In this document: piece after piece, positions 43,512 to 56,395 of the stretch
Layout of the letters: each line of letters begins with the position of its first letter
Position numbering within the stretch: position 1 is the first letter of the stretch
Origin: Rhynchosporium graminicola
Lineage: Eukaryota; Ascomycota; Leotiomycetes; Helotiales; Ploettnerulaceae
Direction: 5' to 3'
Assembly: GCA_900074885.1 (NCBI GenBank)
Contig: FJUW01000012.1
Coordinates: forward strand, 62,001-126,000
DNA length: 64,000 bases
The notes under the pieces: model-generated
The model's input: only the letters and a program-made list of their open reading frames with translations
Databases searched by the model: none
What the model was told of the DNA's origin: nothing
Translations under genes and position numbers: made by a program

Positions 43512-45860
43512 ATGGCGCACCCACAACCATCGATGGACATCACGGACTTTGATGAGGTTGCCCTGTCTGGTAATGAGTCGGACGCCAGTTACGATATGGC
43601 CGATGACGAGGTTCCCCAAACAGCTCAGGGCACCGGAAACAGCTTTAGAAAGCCTGCATTCGAGGCTCCCAAGACCGATACAATAAACGAGGACAACGAC
43701 AACGACAAGGGAAAGGGAAAGGCTTTGGAATTGGGACCCGAAAACTCGAATCGCTATGTCCCACACCCTTCAAACATTCATCGGGCCAAGATTGGACAGA
43801 CCAGCGATGAGAAGGAGACAGAAGAGGAGAAATTCTACGACATGTACTCAGACCAAAGACTTGGAAGACTTCGTCGGACATTCAAGCAGGAAGGCCAATT
43901 GGTGTTGGACCTCTTGGAATCCCTTGTGGGCCTGGAGCAATCAGGTTGGAAGGACGTCAGTCTCGCACTTCAAGAATGCGCGAGAAAGATCGCCTTAATG
44001 TTCGGTGATGACATACCGAAGATGAAGAGAGATCTTCATACAGCCTTGGATGGGATGGCTGTAGTCCGTAACGAAAACAACAACGTCTGGATCGAGAACA
44101 AGAAAGTCAAACTCGAACTTCAGAAGGAGACTAAAGCCCGCCAGAATACCAAGGAAATTCTGGCAGAGGCTATGGAAACTATCTCGAAAACCCAGAATCA
44201 GTATATGGACGAGAAATGGGCCCGAAAAGCAGCTGAGTCACTCTACGAAAAGGCCAGGAAAGTTGCCTCAACTTTTGAAGAAAAGTACCTCAGGGAGGTG
44301 AACGGGAAGAAAGTATTGGTCCATGGATGTGAGCAGTTGGAAGAGCCCAATGGCAAGGTGTTGGCTCGGCTAAAATCACAACTTGAAGCTCGAGAGCTGC
44401 AGCTTCAGGAAATGAAAGAGGAGCATAAAAAGGAATTCCTCATACGGTCTCAGCTCCAAGCCGAACTCCAGGACAAGCTCGAACAAGAAGTAATTGCGCG
44501 CAACGAACTCGCTGCAAAGTTGAGATCTGAGGAAGATCTCTTCGCGGACATCAAACAGCTAGATAATGCTCGCATTCACGTCATTGAAGAACTCGACGTT
44601 ACAAAAATCCAACTTCGCGAGACTGCCGAGGAACTCGACGCCGCCAAAGCCAGAAACCGACAGGCCGCCGCGGGACCAAAGCTGATCGAGGAGCTCGGGA
44701 CTACCAAAACTAAACTTCTCAGAGCTACCGAGGAGCTTGATGCTACCAAAGTCAAGTACAGCCAGGCCGTCGAGGACCTCAAATGGACCAAAATCAGCCA
44801 TTGCGCAGAACTCAGATCAGAGCAAGACGCCAAAGAAGATGCCCTTTCCGAGAGCATTGAGCTCAAGGAAGCATTAGCAACGGCCAACAAGCAAGTCAAG
44901 TCCCTGTCAACACAGGTCAAGGGCCTGGTCACTTCTTACGTTGAGAGGGCTCATCTCATCCAGAAGCATGATACTCAGCTCAACAAGCTGATGGATCAGC
45001 TGAATGAGATGATGAAACTGATGACCACACACAACCATAAGAGTGGAAACGCAGAAAGTGGGTCGACATCCGAGATGTTGGAACAGATACGAGAAAAGGA
45101 TGCCCGTATCTTTTCTTTAAGGGCACAATTCGATGTCGCCACCAAGGCCCATAACAAGCTCGTTGATGACAAGACGGCCCTCTCCACACTAATCGTGCGT
45201 CTCGAGAAGGACATCGAAGAGGAGAAAAATTACAGTGAAAAGGTGCGCCGAGCAATTTCGACAATCTTCCAGCAAATATACAAAATGCCTGAGTTGGAAG
45301 ATATGACTCAGCTTCTCGTTAAGAGTCGTGGGACAGATGTTGCACAGCAAGAGGCGCTTGACGAAATCGCAAGGATGGTCACTTCGTTCTGCAACAAGAT
45401 CATGAGCCTCGACGAGCAATACCGGGCAGGTTCGGGACCTTTCTCTCCATCCACGGAATCGTGTACCGACGTCGAAAACGTTGAAACAGTCTCCCAAGAA
45501 CTCCTCGACACAAAAAGTGAACTCGCATCCTCAATCGCGGCCCTCAAGAAGGCCACGCAAAACAATCTCCAGCTTTCTGCCTCGCACGCTACCGCATTGA
45601 AGAAGCTCAATCAAACGAACCTCCAGCTCGTTACCTCTCACGCTGCGGCACTCAAAGAATTAAACGAACGCCGCGGCCAGATCAATGAGTTCGAGGCAAT
45701 GCAGGTGAAGCTACAATTGAATGAAGGTCGCGCCGTTGCGCAGATGAAACAAATGAAAACGGAAAGCCAATGTATGAAAGACCTACATAATCAAGACTTG
45801 GAAAGGATCTTGAGGCTTGAGGCCGAGCTGCACAACCTTCGGCAGCAAAAGAATTTATAG
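43512..45860 (+). CDS. Large coiled-coil protein, family not recognised
   Basis: Intronless open frame of 782 residues with ATG at 43512. I do not recognise the family. The first 95 residues are acidic and disordered. Residues about 110-170 form a possible small helical domain (DMYSDQRLGRLRRTFKQEGQ; GWKDVSLALQECARKIALMF). The rest is almost continuous coiled coil rich in E, K, L and Q. Internal repeats include EELDVTKIQLRETAEELDAA followed by EELGTTKTKLLRATEELDAT near residues 360-420, and LKKATQNNLQLSASHATA followed by LKKLNQTNLQLVTSHAAA near 675-715. A cytoskeletal, septal or tether role is possible but not shown. Its lack of introns contrasts with its neighbours and suggests a lineage-specific gene. 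Confidence 0.75.
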   Translation: MAHPQPSMDITDFDEVALSGNESDASYDMADDEVPQTAQGTGNSFRKPAFEAPKTDTINEDNDNDKGKGKALELGPENSNRYVPHPSNIHRAKIGQTSDEKETEEEKFYDMYSDQRLGRLRRTFKQEGQLVLDLLESLVGLEQSGWKDVSLALQECARKIALMFGDDIPKMKRDLHTALDGMAVVRNENNNVWIENKKVKLELQKETKARQNTKEILAEAMETISKTQNQYMDEKWARKAAESLYEKARKVASTFEEKYLREVNGKKVLVHGCEQLEEPNGKVLARLKSQLEARELQLQEMKEEHKKEFLIRSQLQAELQDKLEQEVIARNELAAKLRSEEDLFADIKQLDNARIHVIEELDVTKIQLRETAEELDAAKARNRQAAAGPKLIEELGTTKTKLLRATEELDATKVKYSQAVEDLKWTKISHCAELRSEQDAKEDALSESIELKEALATANKQVKSLSTQVKGLVTSYVERAHLIQKHDTQLNKLMDQLNEMMKLMTTHNHKSGNAESGSTSEMLEQIREKDARIFSLRAQFDVATKAHNKLVDDKTALSTLIVRLEKDIEEEKNYSEKVRRAISTIFQQIYKMPELEDMTQLLVKSRGTDVAQQEALDEIARMVTSFCNKIMSLDEQYRAGSGPFSPSTESCTDVENVETVSQELLDTKSELASSIAALKKATQNNLQLSASHATALKKLNQTNLQLVTSHAAALKELNERRGQINEFEAMQVKLQLNEGRAVAQMKQMKTESQCMKDLHNQDLERILRLEAELHNLRQQKNL

Positions 45861-46763
45861 ACCCAAAAGGAACCGAATAGGCGCGTGATGGGGGCTGGAA
45901 CTTGATCCTTTAGATGGTCATATTAAGATATTCACCTGGGAGTTCTTAAGTTAGCCACTGGTGCAATTTGTGCTACTCTTGAGAATGTAAGGCGTTGCGT
46001 CCGAATTTCCCTTGGCTTCAGGTCATTTTTGAAGGAGTTGAGAACGTAAAACTTGGAGGAGAACGATCTCGGAAAAGAGAACTGTCACAAGGTTGATGGA
46101 AGCAGGTGCTTAATTAAGCATCGAGGATAGCATGCACATAGGGTAATGGAAAAGTCGTCTCATCCCGTCTCAGCATGTCCCCTCTACTCATGAAGAGAAC
46201 GATAGCCCATTTTGCAAGTTGATCTCAAGTACGTGACATCTGATATCGACGCAAAGAGGCTCATCGATAGATTTGAGCAGAACTCCATAGACGTAATAAT
46301 CTACCTGGAGCCACACTGCTTGCATGACTGTAAATATCCCTTGGAAGAGGCCTGTGAGATTGTACCTAGATGTGCGTTGGACCCGATGTTGATAAGAGAA
46401 CTGTAGCACCAATTACAACATCCAGGATAGGCCAGTATCAATAAGATGTAGCTTACTCAGATACTGAATGGTGAAGAGGTTTCATGGCCATTTGCCACAA
46501 AGGCGGAGAGTAGTAGTGGCACGGACAGAATGTGAGTCGAGTGGCAGGAGAGGAGATAAATTGAGGCTCTGCTCTGCCAAGGCAGGTTGCGGCTAGCCCA
46601 CTACAGTATAAGTACCTACCTACCTGGTATAAGTAGAATCCGCGCTGTAGCAACCCTGCAGCATGACGGCGCAAAAGCTATAGCACAGCTCCACCACCCC
46701 CAGCTCTCCCCCAGCTTTCCACTCCTCAATCGGAAGCTGCCATGACATCGCGGTATTATTACC
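45861..46763. other. Intergenic: coiled-coil gene 3' region and VPS11 promoter
   Basis: No gene recognised. GTACCTACCTACCTGG lies near 46612-46627, matching the TACCTA-type elements in other promoters of this window. Confidence 0.5.
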
Positions 46764-49700
46764 ATGGCTCTAACCTCGGTACGAGTTCCCTCTGCAACTA
46801 CCTGAGCTACAAGTTGTGTACATTTATTGATACTCTACAGTGGAAAACATTCGATTTCTTCGAAGTCAACCAGGTCAATCCTGCCGACGATGAGAGCCGG
46901 TCCTTCTTCGATAACAATGAAATCAGCTGCGTTTGCTCGGGATCAGAGAACCTTTTTCTAGGGAGCCATGATGGCGTTGTGCGCATACTCTCTTCGTCTT
47001 TCAAAATCCTACGAACCTTCCAGGCGCATGACACAGGCTCGATCACACACATGAAGCAGGTGGAGGGGACTTCTTTGTTGGTTACAATATCAGTGTGTAC
47101 ATGCTGCTGTAACAAGGTTATGGGATCATCTGATTTAGTATAGGAAGATATCTCCAACGAGCCTGTTTTGAAAGTTTGGGCGCTGGACAAGCCTGTGAAG
47201 AAGACTGGACTTCCCACTTGCCAGTCGACACTAAGCATACAAAATGGGAGGAAACCGTTCCCGGTAGGAAACAAGGCAATGCGTCGCAGAGCAACAGCTG
47301 ATTCGATGCTCAGATTTCGGCTTTTACTGCCCTCGACGATCTTTCGCAACTAGCTGTAGGGTTTGCCAATGGGTCAGTTACTGTTGTACGAGGAGACTTG
47401 GTTCACGATCGAGGCGCAAGGCAGCGAACGGTGCACGAATCAGAAGAGCCGATCACAGGCTTGGAATTCCGAGACGAGGAGCGGATAATGACTCTCTACA
47501 TATCAACAACCTCGCGGATTCTGAAACTTTCTGTTTCTGGTCGTCAAGGACAAGCAGCGAGATCTGTGGAAGAGCTAGGCTGTGCAGTAGGATGTATGAC
47601 GCTCGACAAGAGGACGGGAGACATTGTTGTAGTTCGTGATGATGCTATATACTATTATGGCATAGACGGACGCGGTCCTTGCTATGCACATGATGGCCCC
47701 AAGAGCCTAGTGACTGTCTTTGGAGCATATGTTGCTCTTGTTTCTCCACCGTCAACGAATATAAGCCATCCCAAATCGAATGGCTTGAGGCGCTTCGGCG
47801 GTGCACAAGCAGAGGACATCTTCAACACTTCGACGTTCACGCTGTTAGAAACTGGACTCAAGTTTGTTGCTCACTCAGAATCCCTTGTGTCGCAAATCAA
47901 GACTTTATTTAAAATCTGGGGTGATCTTTTCGCACTCACCCAGGATGGCAAGGTAAGATTTTCATGCTAGATTAACAAAAACCTGCTAACTTAAAGCTAT
48001 AGATCTGGCGATACCACGAAAAGCCTTTGCAGCAGAGATTGGAGATTCTGTATCAAAGAAATTTGTTCGTCGATTCCATCAACCTGGCTCAAAAGTCTGG
48101 GATGGATGCACAACAGCAAAATGTAATATATCGAAAGTATGGTGACTTCCTCTACCAAAAATCAGACTACGATGGTGCCATGCAGCAGTATCTTAAAGCC
48201 ATTGACAATACCGAGCCATCGCAGGTTATCCGAAAGGTAAGACTGATCTTGAACACGCTGAAATATTATGCTAAACAATATAGTTTCTGGATACCCAGCG
48301 GATCCATAATCTGATCGAGTATCTCGAGGAGTTACACGAGCATCATAAAGCGACCGCGGACCATACGACATTACTGCTGAACTGCTATGCAAAGCTGAAA
48401 GATATTGGGAAGCTGGAGAAATTCATCAAGTCACCGGGCGATCTTAAATTTGACCTGGACACGGCTATCTCAATGTGTAGGCAGGGTGGTTATTATGATC
48501 AAGCAGCGTACCTCGCAACTAAGCACGGCGAACATGAGCTTGTGGTTGACATCCTGATAGAGGATTCCAAGCTCTATTCCGAAGCGCTTCAGTACATCTG
48601 GCATCTGGAGCCAGACGCAGTGAGTAGCTCTCGATGGATTGGAGGATCGGCCACTAAACTTATTGTAGGCATACCCGAATATGATGAAGTACGCCAGAGT
48701 GCTCTTGGAACATTGTCCAAAAGAGACGACCAAAATTTTCATTGAATACTACACTGGACGATATCAGATCAAGGAGGACGAAGTGGTACCTGAAATAGTC
48801 GCTGTACAGCAAGGCTATGCAGCTGGAGCTGTTACTGCGGTCCAAAATCTGAGGGATTTGCTGCCACTACCATATATGAACACTTCAGCGGTGGCTTCTC
48901 CACCCATACAAGGAAATATCACTGCTACGATAAGCGACAACCAAATAGTCAAAAATTCCGAGCCAGCATTAGCTCCCCAGTACACGCCGCCTCAACCCAG
49001 GGGAGCCTTCTCCTGCTTCGTCGATCATCCTGACGAGTTTATCGTTTTCCTCGAAGCTTGTCTTGAGGAGAAGGATCTGAAAAAACGAGATAAGATTGAT
49101 CTCTACACAACTCTTTTTGAGATGTATTTGCACAAATCAAATGAGAAGAAAGGCATCAACAGAGATGAATGGGAAGCTAAGGCTAAGAAGCTCATATCCG
49201 GGAAGGACATCCCTATAGATACATCGAATGTTCTACTTTTATCTCATCTTTCCAACTTCCGAGATGGTACCATTCTCGTCCGCGAGCAGGCTGGTCTTCG
49301 CTTCGACGTTTTCCGGTCCTATACGTCTGCGAAGGATACCCAAGGTGCCATAAAGGCTTTAAAGAAGTATGGACCAGAAGAGCCGCAATTGTATCCTGCT
49401 GCTTTGGCATACTTCACGTCAGATCCTCGCATCCTCGAAGAAGCTGGAGATGAACTCGACGCCGTCCTGAAGAAGATCGATGAAGATGGGTTGATGGCAC
49501 CACTGCAAGTTATTCAAACCCTCAGCACAAATGCGGTAGCAACTATGGGTATGGTGAAAGTATATTTACAGCAGACTATCGAGCGTGAGCGAAAGGAAAT
49601 CGCCTCTAATCGTCGGCTCATCACTTCATATCGCAATGAAACGGTCGACAAACGCCAAGAAATAACCGATCTGTCCACCAAGCCACAAACGTTCAACAAC

Positions 49701-50000
49701 ACCAGATGCTCATTCTGCGGCTCACAGCTCTCCCTGCCAGCGGTCCATTTCTTGTGTAAACACAGCTTCCATCAGACTTGTCTCAATATGGAGATTGGTG
49801 ACGATGGAAATGTTGAGGGTAGTTGTCCGAATTGCCGGAAGGATAATGATACCATTCGAGCTATCAGGAAGGCGCAGGATGAGAGCGCAGACCGGCATGA
49901 CATGTTTTTGGATGCGCTGGCTCGAAGTCACGATAAATTTGGGACCATTAGCGAGTTTTTCGGGAGAGGTGTTATGGAAGTGCCTCCAAAGATAGAGTAA
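46764..50000 (+). CDS. VPS11: HOPS/CORVET core subunit Vps11 (Pep5), RING-H2
   Basis: Core subunit of the HOPS and CORVET tethers at vacuole and endosome. Seven exons: 46764-46778, 46841-47092, 47144-47263, 47314-47952, 48003-48236, 48284-48619 and 48669-50000, giving 975 residues. The start is the ATG at 46764, not 46742, because the 15-nt exon MALTS joins WKTFDFFEVNQV, the conserved beginning. An N-terminal beta-propeller (LFLGSHDGVVRILSSSF) precedes an alpha-solenoid of clathrin-repeat type (YQRNLFVDSINLAQKSG; YRKYGDFLYQKSDYDGAMQQY). The RING-H2 finger at about 879-920 reads CSFCGSQLSL, HFLCKHSFHQTCL and SCPNCR with all ligands present. All introns are 47-62 nt. Confidence 0.95.
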
Positions 50001-51765
50001 TGATAGGCTGATATATTTAACCTGTGAAACCCACTTCAAAGAGACAGACATGGATTATACAATCTACATTGAATTCAAGTGTGATTGTCACGAATTCACC
50101 TCTGTTTTCTTCTCGGAAGTAAACCAACCAGTTCGCTTATATGTTTGTTCGTTGCATCTTTAGGCGAGGGGTGAGAAGCGGATCCTCATACCTTCTCAAT
50201 TTACTACTGTACCCAATATATTGCGAACTTAAGTCTAGAAGCCAGTCCTATCTTGCGTCACTGGTAGTTTGCACCTAAATGACATTTGCCCCCATGTACA
50301 TGTTTCTAATTCAAACAATCTCTCCCACCAACAATATGACGACATATTTTCACAACATCAAGAAGCAAATACAAGTATATCGGGCACCTGTTGAAGAGAT
50401 ATATACACCTATGAGTCTCTACTTGATTCTTATGCAGATTCCAGTAAAAGGGACAGAATTCCGACAGTGTATATTGAAGTGCTCATAACGATTTGTCGGT
50501 ACCAGTGCGGCACTAGCTCGGTACCATGGCTAGGACCCATTGCATCCCAATTTCATGTCAGGCATCTGGGTTTCAGCCACTTTAGTCATTCTTGAATCTG
50601 GTTGTGTTCAATTGTTCCAATCGAAGCGGGAGTGAAGTTCTAGTGAGTGGATTTAGGTAACTGATGTTTGAGTGATGGTAACGGATAGGGCTGATTGCTT
50701 GATACGTATCCTTCGGTTGGACTGAAAGCATATTTGGGTAGATACTGTAAGTGCCTCCCGAGTAACACGGAAGATGGATATTTCTGTCCAACTTTGAACC
50801 TATCTGCATTTGTGATAGGGACCTGACGCGCGATTAGATAGAGAATACACACACACATGTGGGTTCCTTACGGTCTCTTCACTGACACCAGGTATAACAG
50901 GAGGCGAGCTAGTAGCCGAATGTTCTTAATCTGACAGGATTAGAAATTGTGAGATACAATTTTGCTTTAAATTTGGGGACCTGAAGATTCTCCCAACGGT
51001 AACGTAGTAGTAGTAGGGACCTCGTCTAACCGATGTTTAGTTAGTGCGTCAGTACCACATAATCAATAGCTTAGACAAAAACCAGTCTACGTCATTGTGG
51101 GAAGCTATAAAGTTTTCATGCTCGGTTGTCTCGATGTTTGGATCTTGGGATCATCAGTTTGTTTCATGTGTATATATGCAACGATTGAACTTGGGGACTT
51201 TCTTGGTATAGATAGGGCTACGGATGTACATCTCGCTGTCGATAGGAGAGCAAGAGAGTGCGTGGGATGGGCGTGTAGATTGGTAAGTGACCTCTGTGGT
51301 CTGCTGTGATCTGCTTTGCATCTGTTGGGACATATGCGTGAGGATGAGAAAACAAAGCGGAAAGAGAATGGAGTGTCTGGGATGATGAGGAGGGGAGCGA
51401 AAGATGCTGGGTCTTACCTTTGGAATACGCAATGATCCATTTAGGCGTAATAAATCAGAAAACACAACTATCCGTATCAAATTCAGTGCTTTAGATGTTA
51501 AACCTCAACTGAGTGACTTATCGATGCCAAAAATGAGTGGCTAAACCTGGGTACTGAGAACACCTTGGGATAATCAATATCACGAAAGTTCTATCAGACT
51601 TCAACTGCAAGTAGAAGTTTATTGTCGCGAAATGATTTAGGACTTCAAAAGTGTTCCATACCGACTTTGCCCAAGTTGCCGCTTTTTTCTGATACCGATT
51701 CAAGTAGGTGACGTACCGAACGTTTAGCTGGGCCTAAGTATAGACTTGATGCTTGTATCAGCAGA
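50001..51765. other. Gene-free interval between convergent VPS11 and PhyH genes
   Basis: 1.8 kb searched on both strands; only short open frames without recognisable features. GTAGTAGTAGTAG near 51005 and a CA run near 50849 are the only simple repeats noticed. Confidence 0.55.
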
Positions 51766-52896
51766 TCAACCCACCGATTCTCCACTAAGCCTTTCCAACT
51801 CCAAATTCTTCATCTCCTCCTTCTTCCTTATCCTATCCGAGATCCACGGCTTTCGCTCACCCGTAATCTTCCACCCTTTCAAACCACCCTTCATACCCAG
51901 ATCCCTCAAAGTTTTTTGCTCTACAAGACTATACAATGAAGGATCCTCCCTGTCGAAACAGAACGGCTTTTTAAGCGACACAGGCGGATTCGTAATGACT
52001 CTCGGTGTCCTTGAAAAGTTCTTAGATGCAGAGTGCAACATGAGTGGGTGTAACAGGTAGACATCTCCTACTTCGCCGGTCGCTTCTTGGAAGGCTGAGT
52101 CCGAAATTTTGGACTTATCCCAAGCGAGAGAGCGCCAATATTCAAGACCTTCGTAAGTGGTGTAGTTTGGATCGAGTGTAGAAGTCATCCAAGGTGTGGT
52201 GCCTTCCGGATGATCGTACTGGCTCAGATCAGTGTATGAAGAGAAATATTAGTGGGTGTGAACTACTAAGTGTTTGGCAATATGCTTGATGCCTTCACCA
52301 CATACAGCAGTACCGCCTCCTTTAGACTCAATGTCGGTCCAAAGTGGGATGACCAGAAGAGCTTGTTCAGGACTATCGAGGAAATGCACGAAAAAGTCTC
52401 CATCATTATGCCAATTATCCAAAGCTGTGTCACATCAGCATGTCATCTAAACAAAGTAGCCCAACAAAGAGCAATGAAATATTTTAGAACTTCCAAGGTG
52501 AAGAAATACAATCTGGGTACCTCTCAGATCCAGCTCATCATCAGCACTATACCCCTCCCTTCCAAGGTTGACAATAAACCCATCGCTCCACCCACGGAAT
52601 TCAGGAGTATCCGTAATCCTATCCTCACCACCAAGAAGTTCGCACATAGCTGCCCACGCTTTCGGAGCAAAGTCCGATACTGGAACATGGCGATGCCAGG
52701 GCATGTTCGTCTTTTCTTTTGTCCAGGTCGATTTGTCATTGGGATCCATTCCGAGTCGAGTCCACAATGTAGACGTAAACTCGGCGGCTTGGTCTCGTGT
52801 GAAACATCGCGGGATCTTGACGAAGCCGTGTTGGAGGAAGTGAGCTTTTTGGGTTTCTGTGAGTGCAAAGTCCGAATTAGTAGAGATGCTTCCCAT
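51766..52896 (-). CDS. Phytanoyl-CoA dioxygenase (PhyH) family protein
   Basis: Fe(II)/2-oxoglutarate dioxygenase of the PhyH family; substrate unknown. Exons 52896-52521, 52424-52267 and 52218-51766 give 328 residues. The start is ATG 52896 (MGSISTNSDFALTE). The N-terminal block QKAHFLQHGFVKIPRCFTRD is typical. The iron ligands are visible as HxD in NWHNDGDFF (about residues 131 and 133) and a distal histidine in LLHPLMLHSASKN (near 235-240). A following arginine (RTPRVITN) fits 2-oxoglutarate binding. The first intron is 96 nt, the second 48 nt. It is convergent with VPS11 and not next to secondary-metabolism core genes, so a role in such a pathway is not supported. Confidence 0.9.
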
Positions 52897-53398
52897 TGTG
52901 AAAGTTGACGAGTTCAATCTAGTATAGTGCCAAAGTCACAATATATATGGCGACATTAGGAAGCTATTTCCTGATCCTAGAGCGCCTACGCCTGTTATAC
53001 GTGCGACTTATGTACAAGCGTGCCTCTGTAAGCGGTGGCGATCAACAGGAGGCGAACTCAATTTAGCCGGTGGGGGAAGCAGATCACATTCGTCACCCCA
53101 CTTCTGGAGAAGTACTGAATGTATATTTGAAGTATTCTAGTATACAAAACTGTGTACGGCCTATTTTCGATTGATGACACATCGAAAAGTCAGGCCTATC
53201 GTTATGATCTTGGTTAATGTTACCGCACCAATACAATACTGTGCCAACTCAGCATGAAATAAACTTAAGGATTGAAAATGTATGGACAAACTCAGTGATC
53301 GTGGGCAGGACACTCCAATTATTCGATTATAACTCCTGAATTATTTTGTATCTCGCTAAGTATGCATGGATTTGGAAAAAATATCGAACAGCAGGAGC
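52897..53398. other. Intergenic: PhyH promoter and CREC 3' region
   Basis: No gene or clear motif recognised; the sequence is moderately AT-rich. Confidence 0.5.
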
Positions 53399-55663
53399 TT
53401 AAGGTGACGAAAGAGTAATTTCACTTTTGTTGGCGACATCTCGAGGCCGATCCCACGTGCGAATATGACCTAGATATACATATTAGACGCATCTCTCTCT
53501 CTTGACTGCGCAAACACTAACCACTCTTGCAACTCGTTATGATGGAATCTTCAGTGAATTCAAGCCAACAGAGTGGGTCTGGATCCACGATCTTGGACTA
53601 CGAAATTGGTCAGCGGTAGCACAGAGCAAACACCGTTCATTCTTACCATGACAGGAGGTAGCATTGCGGTATTTGCTCTTGGCTCCACAGGATGCTCAAT
53701 TAAATGCTCTTCTTCGTCCGATGCAGAGAGACCGGAATTTGACCGAAGCCTCGTGGTGGTTGTATTCTGTGTTTCCGCTCGCTGTAGGGGATTCGCAAGC
53801 CGAGAGGAGATGCTTCCCCTTTGTCGGACAGATACCTGGGTGTCATAGTCAGCATGATGTTTTCGGCATGTCAAATAAAACGTACAGCCTTGGGACGATG
53901 CAGCATTCCTACGCTAAAATCCCACAGTAAGAGCCGACAGTCATCTCCTACGCTACCAAATCGATAATTTCGATCATCGCACCGCCATGGATCGAAGCAA
54001 ACAGCCGTGACCCAAGATTGGTGTCCCTGACAGCGAGCAACAATGGTAGATTCGGCAACTGACCAAATCGAAACCAGATCGTCTTGACCTCCAGTGAGGA
54101 CATACTTACCGTCAGGAGACCAGCAAACACAAAGGAAGCCGCCATAGTAGCTGGCATATAGGTCAAGAAGTCTTACAGGGTCAGCTGATCTGCGGCCTCA
54201 AGGATGTTTCATCACTTACTGTTCTTTGAGATAATCAATAATCCGCAGGGTTCCATCTTCAGAAACTACTGCCAAGTGTCTGTTATCGGGCGAGAAAGCG
54301 AAAGCATTGATGCGCTGATTTGAAAGTTTCCAAAAGGATACTGGGTTAAACTTCTGATTCTTGGAATGTACGGATTTGTCGACATGAAGCTTTGCGGTTT
54401 CTCTATTTCCATTGACGTATTCTGAGTTGCCATTGGTGTGATAAACATTCTCTTCTGGTAAGAATGCCAAATCTTCTTTCTCCTTGTCGTACACGACTAG
54501 TGAGCCATCCATATGTGCCGCGAGAAAAAGGTTCTCAGAACCAGGTATCCATCGTATTTCAGAGACGGGAGTTGTGTTAATGATTCCCTGTATATTATCA
54601 AAACTATGAATCGGGAGGGATTGTGTTCAAGACATACATTCTTATTCAGTCTTGTGTACTTCTGTGATATCGGCTCAAACCAGATGATCTCGCCTGTCGA
54701 AAACCCCATTATGATATCAATATGGTTCAGAGCTTTAGTTACTTGGTTGATGTCATGGCAAAGACAGTGACCTTTTGTGAATAGAATCTTGGTCAAATGC
54801 TCCGCCTAATGTCCACAGTTAGAACGATCACATCTGGAAATAAAATTGGTGCTGCATACCTTCTGGGGTGAAGATAGGTCAAGCCATTGAAAAGCTCGAT
54901 TTATATTGGCAAAAGCAAAGTATCCATTTGCTGGCCTGTCCTGTACTCTCTTGGCCATATTCTCATTGACGATACACCTTGAAATGAAGGATGAGTTGCT
55001 TTTAGCGATGTTGTTCTTTGGTTTCCTTCGTTTTCCTGCCTCTTTACCAGCTGCAGCTAGCATAGAGTTGCCCTCACCAAAAGCTGGGGCAGATCCGATT
55101 GAGAGAGTGGCCCTTGCACTGCCTGTGAGCGATGTGCCATCACTGCTACCAGGCACATTATCTGCTGACACACGATCTTCGGCAGGATGTTCTTGAATGC
55201 TACCAGATAATCCTCCGGATGTGACACTTTTACTCGTATCGACTTTGTAGAGTAGTGGTGCAGAGCTCTTGGAACTGAAAGTGAGAAGAGAGATCTTGGT
55301 CCCAGCTGTCGCAGGTTGAGGGGTGGTCGCAAGAGGATTCGGATTCTGTACAGGCGCTTCTGAGGGATGGGGAGGGGGTGTAGCAAGGTGTAAGTCTTCT
55401 TTCAGCACATATGTTCCTGGGTGATGGTAAGCTATGGTCCTAATTTGGAATGCGCCTGGCAATACCTTCACCCACGACAAGCTGGTATTCGGGTCCTGTG
55501 GGATGCGACAGGACATTGTTCGTCTCTATGAGCGCTGGAGCAGTTCCATTGGCAACAGCTGCGTTATATGCATTGACTGAGGGATATCTCGGCGGGGGTG
55601 GGAGCACACTGCTGGTCAGGTCAATGGAAGTACAGCAGCAGTGTCTGATGGCACTCACAACAT
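53399..55663 (-). CDS. creC: Catabolite repression WD40 protein CreC
   Basis: WD40 protein that in Aspergillus stabilises the deubiquitinase CreB and takes part in carbon catabolite repression; WDR20-like. Nine exons: 55663-55659, 55611-55466, 55416-54860, 54805-54638, 54587-54220, 54171-53886, 53835-53647, 53597-53522 and 53469-53399, giving 621 residues. It starts [13 protein letters not shown], reached through a 5-nt first coding exon. Conserved pieces are [98 protein letters not shown] and [15 protein letters not shown], ending [10 protein letters not shown]. All eight introns are 47-54 nt. Divergent from GEM1 across 732 bases. Confidence 0.94.
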
Positions 55664-56395
55664 GGCGCCTTCAGGTGGCTACCACCACCAATCGCAGACA
55701 AGCTCGAGATGTGCAAACCAAATCAAAGTTACTTTACTGGAAGCCGAATCTATTAAAGATTTCTGGAATAGTACTGTCGTGAGACGTCTGCAGGGTACGA
55801 GAGCGGGGAGAGCTTCGTTGGTATGGAGAACGCTGTCTATGGTCGATCGCATATAATAACAGTGCTCTAGCTCTCTAGATAACTACATGTATACATATAT
55901 ATATGTGTGTATATCGGTCCGCTTATGTGAATGACTTAATAGATGCGTCAATGTTTTTGAGATAGAAAGTCATGAAATAGAAGTGTAATGTATGAATTAA
56001 AAAGAGATTGATAGGTAGGGTGTGATACCAATAAGTAAGCTGGTCGAGATCGCCGTCAAGTTCCTCGCTGTGCCCTGTCTTTCCCCAATGTGGAGCGGCT
56101 GAATGCCTGATGCCTGTAGGTACATTATAGTGCAGCAGCGCTGAACGCTGAACCTGACAGCCGAGCATTTCAGGCCCGTCATTCCACTCCAGCTCACAAC
56201 GGACAATCGCTGAATCGCCATCTATCTTCGTGACAATTTAACCCGAATCGTGGCCCTCATCCAAAGAATATCCGGGCACCATTAGTCAATACCGATTGCT
56301 TGCCGAAAGGGTAATCTAGAAAAAGTCTTTATCATTTCCCTTCGAGGCATGGCCAAACAATAGAGTAGCCGCGCATACAAGGCTGAAACGCTATC
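55664..56395. other. Divergent promoter region CREC/GEM1
   Basis: Holds a TA/TG dinucleotide-rich run (ACATATATATATGTGTGTATAT, about 55893-55915). No additional gene. Confidence 0.55.

Noticed and set aside
46742..46763. Upstream ATG for VPS11 at 46742
   Set aside because: It reads through an intron as MTSRYYYHGS; the ATG at 46764 with splicing gives MALTS-WKTFDFFEV, the family start.
17372..52896. A secondary-metabolite cluster built from OPT, glucosyltransferase, SDR and PhyH genes
   Set aside because: They are spread over 35 kb among housekeeping genes, and no synthase, P450 or cluster regulator is present.
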